Shown in pieces: positions 27,040 to 34,412 of a stretch of DNA of 42,780 nucleotides. Position 1 is the first letter of the stretch; each line of letters opens with the position of its first letter. The notes under the pieces are model-generated. The model was not told the DNA's origin, ran no database searches, and saw only the letters and a program-made list of their open reading frames with translations. Origin of the DNA: Rhodopseudomonas sp. AAP120 (lineage in GTDB: Bacteria > Pseudomonadota > Alphaproteobacteria > Rhizobiales > Xanthobacteraceae); assembly GCF_001295845.1 (NCBI RefSeq), contig NZ_LJIC01000114.1, positions 1-42,780 on the forward strand. The letters run 5' to 3'. The translations under genes were made by a program, and so were the position numbers.

Positions 27040-27483
27040 TCACGGCCGCCACAGCATGTTCAGCACCGGGCGGCCGGAGCTGTTGGTTTCTTCGCCGGTG
27101 ACGGCGAAGCCGTGGCGGCGGTAGAACTTGATGGCCCGGTAATTGTCGGCATTGACCTTCAGGGTCACCTCGCGCGGCGAGCGCAGCTTGACCTCGTCGA
27201 CCAGCGCCTCGGCGACGCCCCAGCCCCAGTGTTCCGGCTCGACCACGAGCTGATCGAGATAGCCGGCCTTGTCGATCGTCACGAAGCCGATCAGGCCGCC
27301 GCTGTTTTCGGCAACGATGATCTCGGCGCTGGGGACGAGTTCGCTACGCCAGCGCTCGCGCCACCAGTCGACGCGCTTGTCGAAGTCGATCGCCGGATAG
27401 GCTAGTCGCCAGGTGCGCAGCCACAGGCCGATGGCGGCGTCTTCGTCGTCGGTGCGATAGGGGCGGAGGGTGAAGGCTGTCAT
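27040..27483 (-). CDS. GNAT family N-acetyltransferase
   Basis: A 147-residue single GNAT domain. The acetyl-CoA segment is LDQLVVEPEHWGWGVAEALVDEVK (about residues 76-99), with the conserved R/Q-x-x-G-x-G position changed to HWGWGVA, a common variant, followed by LKVNADNYRAIKFYRRHGF near residue 110-128. ATG 27483 is chosen; an ATG at 27513 lies inside a repeat element and adds ten unlike residues. The acceptor substrate cannot be inferred. Located between the toxin-antitoxin pair and the OmpA-like gene, all on the minus strand but separately spaced. Confidence 0.85.
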   Translation of the reverse strand: MTAFTLRPYRTDDEDAAIGLWLRTWRLAYPAIDFDKRVDWWRERWRSELVPSAEIIVAENSGGLIGFVTIDKAGYLDQLVVEPEHWGWGVAEALVDEVKLRSPREVTLKVNADNYRAIKFYRRHGFAVTGEETNSSGRPVLNMLWRP

Positions 27484-27507
27484 GGCGGCTGGTCTACTCC
27501 TCACCGC

Positions 27508-27612
27508 CGTCATTCCGGGGCGGGCGCGGCGAAGCTGCGCACGAACCCGGAATCTGAAATCAGCACGGAGTTCGAGATTCCGGGTTCGCGCTTTGCGCGC
27601 CCCGGAATGACG
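27508..27612. repeat. Inverted repeat between the GNAT and OmpA-like genes
   Basis: CGTCATTCCGGGGCGGGCGC at the left and GCGCGCCCCGGAATGACG at the right form the ends; inner GAACCCGGAATCT pairs with AGATTCCGGGTTC. The whole 105-base element folds into a long hairpin and is the CGTCATTCC type of the dispersed intergenic repeats in this window. Confidence 0.85.
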
Positions 27613-27640
27613 ACCGTGAGGTACGTGGGCGACGTCAACT

Positions 27641-28666
27641 TCACCGCTCCGTCAGCTTCAGCTCGATACGGCGGTTACGCTTGAAGGCGTCCTCGGTGTT
27701 TGCCGTGTCGAGCGGCTGGAATTCGGCAAAGCCGGCGGCGAGCAGGCGCTGCGCCGGCACGCCGAGCGTGATCAGATACTGCACCACCGCGATGGCGCGG
27801 GCGCTGGACAATTCCCAGTTCGACTTGAAGGCGCCGGTGATCGGCCGCTTGTCGGTGTGGCCGTCGACGCGGATCACCCAAGGGATCTCGTCGGGGATCT
27901 TCTTGCCGATCTCCAGCAGCGCCTGCGCCACCTTGTCGAGCTCGGCACGGCCTTCCGGCAGCAATACTGCCTGGCCGGTGTCGAAGAACACTTCGGACTG
28001 AAACACGAAGCGATCGCCGACGATGCGGATGTCGGGGCGGTCGCCGAGGATGGTGCGCAGCCGGCCGAAGAACTCCGAGCGATAGCGCGACAGCTCCTGC
28101 ACCCGCTGCGCCAGTGCGACGTTCAGCCGCTGGCCGAGATCGGCAATGCGGCCCTGGGATTCCTTGTCGCGTTTCTCCGAGGCGTCGAGGGCCTCTTCGA
28201 GCGCGGCGAGCTGGCGGCGCAGCGCGGCGATCTGCTGGTTCAGCACCTCGACCTGCGCCAGCGCGCGGGCCGAAATCTGCTTCTCCGAGTCGAGCGCCTT
28301 GCCGAGCTCGCCGGCGCGGCCGGCCGCGTCGTTGCCGGCGCCGGCGAGGCCGTCATACAGACTCTTGACGCGGTCGCGCTCGCCCTCCGCCGCGGTCAGC
28401 CCGGCGCGGACCTGCGAGAGCTGCTCCTCGAGGTTCAGCTTGCCGAGCTTCTCCAGCGACAGCAGATCGTTGAGCTGGGCGATGCGGGCGTTGAGTTCCT
28501 GCAGCGCCTTGTCCTTGCCGGTGACCTCCTGGGACAGGAAGAACTGCACCACCAGGAACACCGACAGCAGGAACACGATGCCGAGGATCAGCGTCGACAG
28601 CGCGTCGACGAAGCCCGGCCAGTAGTTGAACCCGGCCTCCTGCCGCCGCCCGCGCCCGAGCGCCAT
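27641..28666 (-). CDS. Inner-membrane coiled-coil protein with OmpA/MotB peptidoglycan-binding domain
   Basis: A 341-residue protein: a membrane helix at about 20-45 (FVDALSTLILGIVFLLSVFLVVQFF), a coiled coil at 50-190, and an OmpA-like domain at 205-341 with VDGHTDKRP and NWELSSARAIAVVQYLI. ATG 28666, preceded by AGGAGC, is preferred; a reading frame from 28804 begins in a repeat. With the next gene it makes a MotA/MotB- or TolQ/TolR-like pair that likely forms a proton channel anchored to peptidoglycan. The FWP(G)FVDALSTL entry of the helix includes an Asp in the position where MotB/ExbD/TolR carry the proton-binding Asp. Confidence 0.87.
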   Translation of the reverse strand: MALGRGRRQEAGFNYWPGFVDALSTLILGIVFLLSVFLVVQFFLSQEVTGKDKALQELNARIAQLNDLLSLEKLGKLNLEEQLSQVRAGLTAAEGERDRVKSLYDGLAGAGNDAAGRAGELGKALDSEKQISARALAQVEVLNQQIAALRRQLAALEEALDASEKRDKESQGRIADLGQRLNVALAQRVQELSRYRSEFFGRLRTILGDRPDIRIVGDRFVFQSEVFFDTGQAVLLPEGRAELDKVAQALLEIGKKIPDEIPWVIRVDGHTDKRPITGAFKSNWELSSARAIAVVQYLITLGVPAQRLLAAGFAEFQPLDTANTEDAFKRNRRIELKLTER

Positions 28667-28750
28667 TAATGAGCTCCTGCGGATCGAAGCGCGCGCGTAC
28701 GCATGGTGAAATCTGGGAGGAAGTACTCGCCCGCCCCGCATGCGGCGAGC

Positions 28751-28885
28751 TCCCTCGCCCCGCTCTTGCGGGGAGAGGGTTGGGGTGAGGGGCGACGCGG
28801 GCACCGAGTCTCGGCCTTGCGGAGGCGCCCCCTCACCCGGATCGCTGACGCGATCCGGCCTCTCCCCGCGCGCGGGGAGAGGTTG
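28751..28885. repeat. Palindromic intergenic repeats (CTCCCC...GGGGAG type)
   Basis: Two linked elements fill the 250 bases between the OmpA-like and MotA/TolQ-like genes: CTCCCTCGCCCCGC with GCGGGGAGAGGG, then CCCCCTCACCCGGATCG, GCGATCCGGCC, and CTCTCCCCGCGCGCGGGGAG. A shorter copy of the last unit is at 34229-34250. No gene is seen in the gap. Confidence 0.8.
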
Positions 28886-28919
28886 CGCAGTGCTCGCGAT
28901 TTACGCAGGCAGAAAGCCA

Positions 28920-29918
28920 TCAGCTCTTCTCCCGCTGGCGCACCAGGGCGGTCAGCAGTTCCTTGATCTCGCGGTTCTGTTCGCCCTGGGCGTCGGCCCA
29001 TTCGCGGATCATCTGCTGCTCGTTGCGCATATGGGCCACGAGGTTCTGAATCGCGTCGGCGAGATTGGCCATCGCCGCGGTGGTGGCGCGGTTGGCGCCG
29101 CCGTCTTCCATCGTCAGCCGCAGCCGTTCGATCGACGCCTGCAGTTCGGCGCTGCCGGCCATGGTGCCCTCGGGCGCGGCGCCGCGCACCGTCGAGGCCA
29201 GCCAGTCTTCGAGGTCGGTGTAGAAGCGGTTCTGCGCCTGGCTCGATTGCAGGTCGAGGAAGCCGAGGATCAGCGAGCCGGCGAGGCCGAACAGCGACGA
29301 CGAGAACGAGATGCCCATGCCGCCGAGCGGCGCCGCGAGGCCTTCCTTCAGCGTGTCGAACAGCGAGCCGGCGTCGCCCGTCACCTTGAGCCCGCCGATC
29401 ACCCCGCCGATCGAACCGACGGTTTCGATCAGGCCCCAGAACGTGCCGAGCAGGCCGAGGAACACCAACAGGCCGGTCATGTAGCGCGAGATATCGCGGG
29501 CCTCGTCGAGCCGTGTCGCGATCGAATCGAGCAGATGCCGCATGATCTGCGGCGAGATCGACATCCGGCCGCTGCGCTCGCCGCCCAGCATCGCCGCCAT
29601 CGGCGCCAACAGCGTCGGCCGGCGGTCGAGCGCGAGGCCCGGATCGGCGAGGCGGAAGTTGTTGACCCAGGCGACCTCGGGATACAGCCGGATCACCTGT
29701 CGGAACGCCAGCACGATGCCGATCGCCAACACCGCCACGATCAGCGCGTTGAGCCCCGGATTGGCCAGGAACGCCGCCATCACCTGCTTGTACAGCACCA
29801 CCGCGATCAGCGCGCACAGCACCAGGAAGACCAGCATCCGCACCAGGAAGATCCGCGGCGACGACAGCTTGGTGAGTTCGATCTCCATCGCCGAGCGGGA
29901 AGAGGGGCCAGATGCCAT
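28920..29918 (-). CDS. MotA/TolQ/ExbB-like inner-membrane proton-channel subunit
   Basis: About 332 residues from ATG 29918 (MASGPSSRSAMEIELTK); a TTG at 29963 and ATG 29888 are other possibilities, so the N-terminus is uncertain by 10-15 residues. Two N-terminal helices (near 28-75), a cytoplasmic loop, then GLLVFLGLLGTFWGLIETVGSIGG near residue 150 and GGMGISFSSSLFGLAGSLILGFLDLQ near 203, the conserved helix pair of the MotA/TolQ/ExbB superfamily. The C-terminus is a helical, polar tail. It is followed by the OmpA/MotB-like partner on the same strand. No flagellar, chemotaxis or Tol genes adjoin, so the motor it powers is unknown. Confidence 0.85.
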   Translation of the reverse strand: MASGPSSRSAMEIELTKLSSPRIFLVRMLVFLVLCALIAVVLYKQVMAAFLANPGLNALIVAVLAIGIVLAFRQVIRLYPEVAWVNNFRLADPGLALDRRPTLLAPMAAMLGGERSGRMSISPQIMRHLLDSIATRLDEARDISRYMTGLLVFLGLLGTFWGLIETVGSIGGVIGGLKVTGDAGSLFDTLKEGLAAPLGGMGISFSSSLFGLAGSLILGFLDLQSSQAQNRFYTDLEDWLASTVRGAAPEGTMAGSAELQASIERLRLTMEDGGANRATTAAMANLADAIQNLVAHMRNEQQMIREWADAQGEQNREIKELLTALVRQREKS

Positions 29919-30094
29919 CGCGCGTTCGATCTCCGGTTTGCCGGAAGCGGCTGTTTCCACCAATATGGCACAGTGCGACGCGGAAGGAAGTCTCAGCAGA
30001 GGTTTTCCGCTACTGCTCGATCATGCAAGGCGCCGGGTCCGGCTGGTGAAACCGGACGTTCCGCGCGACCGTATGTCGACTGCGTGGCGCGGGG

Positions 30095-30922
30095 ATGAAT
30101 GGACAGCTGATGACGGTGTTGTATCTCGAAGCTCTGGTGGCGATCGCGTTGGCTCTCGGCGTGCTGATGGCGGGCGCCTGGGGCGTGCAGCAGAAGACCG
30201 GCAATTCCGGCTGGGTCGACACCATCTGGACGTTCTCGCTCGGCCTCACCGGGGCGGCCGCGGCGCTGTGGCCGGTCGGCGGCGCGGCGCCGAATGCCCG
30301 GCAATGGCTGGTCGCGGCGCTGGTGGTCGCCTGGTCGGTGCGGCTCGGCTCGCATATCGCGGCGCGCACCCGGCACATCACCGACGATCCGCGCTACGCC
30401 GCCTTCGCCAAGGACTGGGGCGCGGATGCGCCGACGAAGATGTTCGTGTTCCTGCAGCAGCAGGCCTACGGCTCGGTGCCGCTGGTGTTCGCGATCTTCG
30501 TCGCCGCCCGCGCGCCGGCCGGGGAGTTGCGGCTGCAGGACTGGCTCGGGCTCCTGATTCTCGCGGTCGGCATCGCCGGCGAGGGGCTGGCCGATTCGCA
30601 GCTCAAGGCGTTCCGCGACGATCCGGCCAACAAGGGCAAGGTCTGCGACGCCGGGCTGTGGCGCTGGTCGCGGCATCCGAACTACTTCTTCCAGTGGTTC
30701 GGCTGGCTGAGCTATCCGGTGATCGCCATCGCGTTCGCCGATCCGCTGTCCTATCCGTGGGGCTTTGCGGCGCTGCTGGCGCCATTGTTCATGTACTGGA
30801 TCCTGGTCCACGTCACCGGCATTCCGCCGCTCGAAGAACAGATGCTCAAATCACGCGGCGAGCGCTATAAGGCGTATCAGGCGCGGACCAGCAAGTTCTT
30901 CCCGCTGCCGCCCGGAGGCTGA
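30095..30922 (+). CDS. DUF1295 membrane protein (steroid 5-alpha-reductase-like C-terminal domain)
   Basis: A 275-residue protein with about six to seven hydrophobic segments. The C-terminal half has LWRWSRHPNYFFQWFGWLSYPV and IPPLEEQMLKSRGERYKAYQ, the DUF1295 pattern shared with steroid 5-alpha-reductases and ICMT-type membrane enzymes, which use NADPH or SAM at the HPNYF region. ATG 30095 follows GGGGA. Only eight bases separate it from the cyclopropane-synthase-like gene, so the two form an operon and probably act on the same membrane lipid. The reaction is not established. Confidence 0.85.
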   Translation: MNGQLMTVLYLEALVAIALALGVLMAGAWGVQQKTGNSGWVDTIWTFSLGLTGAAAALWPVGGAAPNARQWLVAALVVAWSVRLGSHIAARTRHITDDPRYAAFAKDWGADAPTKMFVFLQQQAYGSVPLVFAIFVAARAPAGELRLQDWLGLLILAVGIAGEGLADSQLKAFRDDPANKGKVCDAGLWRWSRHPNYFFQWFGWLSYPVIAIAFADPLSYPWGFAALLAPLFMYWILVHVTGIPPLEEQMLKSRGERYKAYQARTSKFFPLPPGG

Positions 30923-30930
30923 ACCGGTCC

Positions 30931-31956
30931 ATGAGCTTCGTATCTTCGATCATCGGCGTCGCCGAGCGCGTGCCGTTGCCGGACGCGGTGATCCGCGCCG
31001 GCATCAACCGGCTGTGCGCCCGTACCGCGGCAAAGCTGGCGCTGGGCAACGAGGCGGCCGACGCTGCTTTCGCCCGCGAAATGGCGTCGCGCGCGGTGGC
31101 CGAACACACCGACGCGGCGAACGCGCAGCACTATGAAGTGCCGGCCGCATTCTTCGGCAAGGTGCTGGGCCCGAACCGCAAGTACTCGTCCTGCTTCTAC
31201 CGCGAGGCCGATACCACGCTGGCACAGGCCGAACAGGAAGCGCTGCGGATCACCATGGAGCACGCCGACCTGCGCGATGGCCAGTCGATCCTCGAACTCG
31301 GCTGCGGTTGGGGCTCGCTGTCGGTGGCGATGGCGCGGCATCTGCCCAGTTCGCGTATCGTCGCGGTGTCGAACTCGGCGTCGCAGCGGCACTACATCGA
31401 GACCGAGGCTGCGGCGCGCGGGTTGTTGAACTTGCGCGTCGTCACCTGCGACATGAACGCGTTTGAGCCGCATGAAAAGTTCGATCGCGTCGTCTCGGTC
31501 GAGATGTTCGAGCATATGATGAACTGGCGCAAGCTGCTCGGCTGGATTCGCGGCTGGCTCAATCCGGGCGGGCTGTTCTTCATGCACATCTTCACGCATC
31601 GCAGCGGCGCCTATCTGTTCGATCGCGCCGACCGCGCCGACTGGATCGCGCAGCATTTCTTCACCGGCGGCGTGATGCCGAGCCACAAGCTGATCCGGCA
31701 ATACGCGGACCTGTTCACCATCGACGAGCAATGGCGCTGGAGCGGCCGGCACTATCAGCGGACCGCCGAGGACTGGCTGGCGAATTTCGACCGGCACGAG
31801 AGCGAGATCGAAACCATCCTGCGGCCGGTCTATGGTGACGACACCGCGCTGTGGATGCGGCGCTGGCGCTGGTTCTTCCTCGCCACGTCCGGCCTGTTCG
31901 GCTACGCCGACGGCGACGAATGGGGCGTCAGTCACTACCGGCTGAAGCCGGTCTAG
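30931..31956 (+). CDS. Cyclopropane-fatty-acyl-phospholipid synthase family methyltransferase
   Basis: A 341-residue SAM-dependent methyltransferase of the CFA-synthase family. AQHYEVPAAFFGKVLGPNRKYSSCFY (residues 65-90) matches the HYDxxxxFF and YSCAY-type blocks of CFA synthases, the SAM loop LELGCGWGSL is at 121-130, and SVEMFEHM near 190. It is shorter at the N-terminus than E. coli Cfa (382 residues), like the group that includes coclaurine N-methyltransferase-type and methyl-transferring fatty acid enzymes. In operon with DUF1295 at 30095. A role in methylating or cyclopropanating unsaturated lipid chains is likely, but the product is not known. Confidence 0.85.
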   Translation: MSFVSSIIGVAERVPLPDAVIRAGINRLCARTAAKLALGNEAADAAFAREMASRAVAEHTDAANAQHYEVPAAFFGKVLGPNRKYSSCFYREADTTLAQAEQEALRITMEHADLRDGQSILELGCGWGSLSVAMARHLPSSRIVAVSNSASQRHYIETEAAARGLLNLRVVTCDMNAFEPHEKFDRVVSVEMFEHMMNWRKLLGWIRGWLNPGGLFFMHIFTHRSGAYLFDRADRADWIAQHFFTGGVMPSHKLIRQYADLFTIDEQWRWSGRHYQRTAEDWLANFDRHESEIETILRPVYGDDTALWMRRWRWFFLATSGLFGYADGDEWGVSHYRLKPV

Positions 31957-32068
31957 GCGTGCGCCGCCATCCTGCGATGTTGTGACGCGACACGGCGCGG
32001 CGCGTGCTCACGAGCTGTTGAAGCGCAGCGGGGCGTTGCGAAACCGCGGAAAATCGATTAACAATCAA

Positions 32069-32091
32069 CTAACTACATCATCTGTTAGATG
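32069..32091. promoter_or_regulatory. AT-rich inverted repeats upstream of two small membrane genes
   Basis: CTAAC (32069-32073) with GTTAG (32084-32088), overlapping CATCT-GTT-AGATG (32079-32091). They lie in the 236-base gap after the methyltransferase gene, in an AT-richer stretch, and could be an operator or a small hairpin. No gene is seen in the gap. Confidence 0.3.
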
Positions 32092-32192
32092 CCGGACCGG
32101 GCCGTTGCGACGGCTCGGAATTGATCCGGCGCAATGCAGCCAAAGGTACTCGCGTCTAGGTTTCCGGCTCAACAACGGCAGGAGATTGTAGC

Positions 32193-32396
32193 GTGTATCT
32201 GGATTCGCTTGGTTCGCTTGTGTTGTTCCTGGCCTGTGCCGTCGCCCCCGCGTTGATCGCGTATCTGGTTCTCGACGACATTCGCCAGCGGGTATTCCGG
32301 CGTGCGCAATTGCAGCAACCGGAGCCCATCGCGCGGGCGGCGTCGGTGCCGATGCCGGCACGTCGGTCCGGTTGGTTCGCCTGGGCGAATAGCTGA
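32193..32396 (+). CDS. Small membrane protein, unknown
   Basis: A 67-residue protein with GTG start after AGGAGA. One hydrophobic helix covers about residues 5-28 (SLGSLVLFLACAVAPALIAYLVLDD), followed by a basic, proline-rich tail (RRAQLQQPEPIARAASVPMPARRSGWFAWANS is two turns of low complexity). I recognise no family. It is probably co-transcribed with the next small gene and shares its terminator. Confidence 0.65.
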   Translation: MYLDSLGSLVLFLACAVAPALIAYLVLDDIRQRVFRRAQLQQPEPIARAASVPMPARRSGWFAWANS

Positions 32397-32472
32397 GCTT
32401 CAATGAAGCGCGGTGCACCCGCCGCGACTGATCCGGGTGCAATTCATCAACCACGACAGTGAGGGTGAAGCC

Positions 32473-32667
32473 TTGACCATTGTTGCATTGATCGCCGCGA
32501 TCTACGTGCTGGTCGGCCTGATCGGCCTCGTCGCGCTGGTGTATGGCGGACGCGAGATGGTGTCCGAGACGGCGCGCTGGAAGCGGTTCGACGAGGCGCA
32601 TTACTGGGATGCCGCTGCCGAAGACTGGCGGCCTCACGAGCATCTCGCCGCGGGACAGACGCGCTGA
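32473..32667 (+). CDS. Small membrane protein, unknown
   Basis: A 64-residue protein. The TTG at 32473 is chosen because GAGGG lies eight bases upstream and the first residues then form one membrane helix (MTIVALIAAIYVLVGLIGLVAL); a GTG at 32413 would add 20 polar residues without a ribosome site. The tail RWKRFDEAHYWDAAAEDWRPHEH is rich in aromatic and charged residues. No family recognised. It is followed 57 bases later by a strong terminator. Confidence 0.6.
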   Translation: MTIVALIAAIYVLVGLIGLVALVYGGREMVSETARWKRFDEAHYWDAAAEDWRPHEHLAAGQTR

Positions 32668-32724
32668 AACAGCGCTTCCAGGACACCGTCCTGGTTCTGT
32701 TCGATCTGCCCTGTTCAAGATCTG

Positions 32725-32759
32725 CCGGCATCCACCGATCAGGTGGGTGCCGGTTTTTT
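32725..32759 (+). terminator. Rho-independent terminator, partly overlapping the XRE gene stop
   Basis: CCGGCATCCACC (32725-32736) pairs with GGTGGGTGCCGG (32742-32753) with one G-T wobble over GATCA, followed by six T at 32754-32759. The last two bases are part of the stop codon of the convergent XRE gene. Confidence 0.9.
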
Positions 32760-32973
32760 ATTCGGTGCGGTCAGGGGCGAACTCCAGGATGTCGCCGGGC
32801 TGGCAGTCGAGCGCCGCGCAGATCCGCTCCAGCGTATCGAAGCGGATGCCTTTGACCTTGCCGGATTTCAGCAGTGAGACGTTCTGCTCGGTGATACCGA
32901 TGCGCTCGGCAAGTTCCTTGGAGCGCATCTTGCGCTTCGCCAGCATGACGTCGAGATTGACTACGATCGCCAT
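32758..32973 (-). CDS. XRE/Cro-C1 type small regulator (YozG-like)
   Basis: A 71-residue DNA-binding protein: MLAKRKMRSKELAERIGITEQNVSLLKSGKVKGIRFDTLERICAALDCQPGDILEF is a complete HTH of the YozG/HTH_26 kind. Three bases separate it from the DUF2975 gene on the same strand, a pairing seen in many bacteria in which the small regulator accompanies the membrane protein. It may bind the palindrome at the far end of this operon. Its stop codon lies in the T run of the opposing terminator. Confidence 0.88.
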   Translation of the reverse strand: MAIVVNLDVMLAKRKMRSKELAERIGITEQNVSLLKSGKVKGIRFDTLERICAALDCQPGDILEFAPDRTE

Positions 32974-32976
32974 CGA

Positions 32977-33552
32977 CTACACGAAGCTCGCATTCTCGTC
33001 GGCCAGCCGCGTCGCCTCGCGCATCACCGCCGCAACCGCGATCAGCACCCCGCCGACGATCACCGAAACGTAGTCGTTGCTGGAGAAGGTCAGCACCAGC
33101 AGCCGCTGACCCGGGGGATTGCCGAGCGACAGCGCGAGTGCCAGAGCGGTGGCGGTGATCGGGCCGAGCGCGCCCTGCGCCAGGACCGCGATGCCGAAGC
33201 GCTGCAAATAGGTACCGGCCGTGGCGGTGAAGACTTGGCCGCGCGCGAATTCGCCGAACAGCGCCCGCACATTGATCAGCCCCCACAGCATCACCGCCAC
33301 CGGCACGGCGATGATCACCGCCGCCAGCGCCTGATTGCCGGCGTCCAGCGGCAGCCGCGTGCCGATGTCGCCGAGCTTGGTCAGCAGCAGATTGCGGGTC
33401 CAGCTCGGCACCAGGAAGGCCGCCCCGATCAGCGCGACGATCAGCACGATGCCAACGGTCGTCACCCATTGCATCGCCCGTGACAGCCGCACCAGCTTGG
33501 CGGCCGCCGGACCAGCCAGTCCGGTCGAGGCGCCGGATCGTCGTGCTTGCAT
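32977..33552 (-). CDS. DUF2975 integral membrane protein
   Basis: A 191-residue protein with four hydrophobic segments (about residues 28-50, 72-95, 118-145 and 158-180) in the DUF2975 arrangement. ATG 33552 follows GGAGCG. It is the first gene of a two-gene unit with the XRE regulator, and starts 30 bases from a perfect palindrome. By analogy with Bacillus YoaS/YozG it may form a membrane-linked sensing pair, but the family's function is not known. Confidence 0.85.
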   Translation of the reverse strand: MQARRSGASTGLAGPAAAKLVRLSRAMQWVTTVGIVLIVALIGAAFLVPSWTRNLLLTKLGDIGTRLPLDAGNQALAAVIIAVPVAVMLWGLINVRALFGEFARGQVFTATAGTYLQRFGIAVLAQGALGPITATALALALSLGNPPGQRLLVLTFSSNDYVSVIVGGVLIAVAAVMREATRLADENASFV

Positions 33553-33564
33553 TGGAACGCTCCA

Positions 33565-33604
33565 TCATCTATTTCGAGATGAAATTATCGTAAAACGATA
33601 ATTT
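33565..33604. promoter_or_regulatory. Overlapping perfect palindromes in the DUF2975/lipoprotein divergence
   Basis: The larger palindrome has 10-base arms AAATTATCGT (33582-33591) and ACGATAATTT (33595-33604) with spacer AAA. Its left end shares one base with a second one, TCATCT (33565-33570), ATTTCG, AGATGA (33577-33582). The region is markedly AT-rich against the GC-rich surroundings. It probably contains the divergent promoters and the operator of the XRE regulator. Confidence 0.75.
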
Positions 33605-33630
33605 ATCATCGTCAAGATAGGATGAGCGTC

Positions 33631-34209
33631 ATGCGCTTCCCGGTTTCGCTTAAACTCGCCGCCGCCGCCCTGGTGCTCGGCGCCCTGACCGCGTGCAGCT
33701 CCGTGCCGGTGACCTCGATGGTCAAGCTGGCGCGGACCGATTTGTCGGCAACCGATCCGGCGGCTCTGCGCATCGCGGTGCGGTTGCCGCAGGGCCTGCG
33801 GCCGCGCCGCGTGACGCTGCGGGTCACCATCGCGGTCGGCGCCGACAAGCGCGAGCAGGCCTTCGTGCTGGCCGATCTCGACGACGCCGGCGAATTGCTG
33901 TCGCTGGCGGGCGAAGTGACGAACGACACTATGATCTACGCGTTCCGGATCGCGCCCGCAGACGTGCCGCGGCTGCTCGCCGTGCGCGACGAGATGGCGG
34001 CCCACAAGGCGAAGGGCGAGCGCGGCTCGCTCACCATCGACGTCGGCGCCGAAGCCTGCCGCCTCGGCGCACTGCCGGCCAAGACGCTGATCACCACGTA
34101 TCTCAAAACCGAGCACGCCGGCGACTTCTTCCCGCTGACGCGCGACGTCGATCTGCGCAAGGACGTGCCGAAAGAGGCTGCGCCAGAGCGGATCCCGCTG
34201 TGCGGATGA
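33631..34209 (+). CDS. Outer-membrane-type lipoprotein, unknown
   Basis: A 192-residue lipoprotein. From ATG 33631 (AGGA eight bases upstream; ATG 33622 is a weaker alternative) the signal is MRFPVSLKLAAAALVLGALTAC, with lipobox LTAC and the lipidated cysteine near residue 22, followed by SSV, which favours the outer membrane. The rest looks like a single domain with beta-strands and two later cysteines. No family recognised. Divergent from DUF2975 across the palindromes, so perhaps under the same regulator. Confidence 0.75.
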   Translation: MRFPVSLKLAAAALVLGALTACSSVPVTSMVKLARTDLSATDPAALRIAVRLPQGLRPRRVTLRVTIAVGADKREQAFVLADLDDAGELLSLAGEVTNDTMIYAFRIAPADVPRLLAVRDEMAAHKAKGERGSLTIDVGAEACRLGALPAKTLITTYLKTEHAGDFFPLTRDVDLRKDVPKEAAPERIPLCG

Positions 34210-34295
34210 AGCACCGGCGGCCTAACCTCTCCCCGCGCGCGGGGAGAAGGAGCAGGCCGTGCTGCTGAGCTTCTTCGATGCAGCCGCTCACTCTC

Positions 34296-34375
34296 CGTCA
34301 TTGCGAGCGCAGCGAAGCAATCCAACGCCGAGCACGGGGCTGGATTGCTTCGTCGCTTCGCTCCTCGCAATGACG
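34296..34375. repeat. Inverted repeat between the lipoprotein gene and ubiX
   Basis: CGTCATTGCGAGCGCAGCGA at the left and TCGCTTCGCTCCTCGCAATGACG (arm given in part: CGCTCCTCGCAATGACG) at the right, with inner GAAGCAATCCA pairing TGGATTGCTTC. It folds into a long hairpin. This CGTCATTGCGAG family is widespread in Bradyrhizobium/Rhodopseudomonas. A small CTCCCCGCGCGCGGGGAG unit precedes it at 34229-34247. Confidence 0.85.
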
Positions 34376-34412
34376 ACGGAGCAGTCGCGGGAGGAAGTGC
34401 TACTCGCGGGGC

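Noticed and set aside
27641-29918. Zorya-like defence pair (ZorA/ZorB resemblance)
   Set aside because: The MotA-like plus OmpA-like pair recalls ZorAB, but no ZorC/ZorD or ZorE-type gene is nearby, flanks are ordinary chromosomal genes and the OmpA-like protein has a long coiled coil unlike ZorB.
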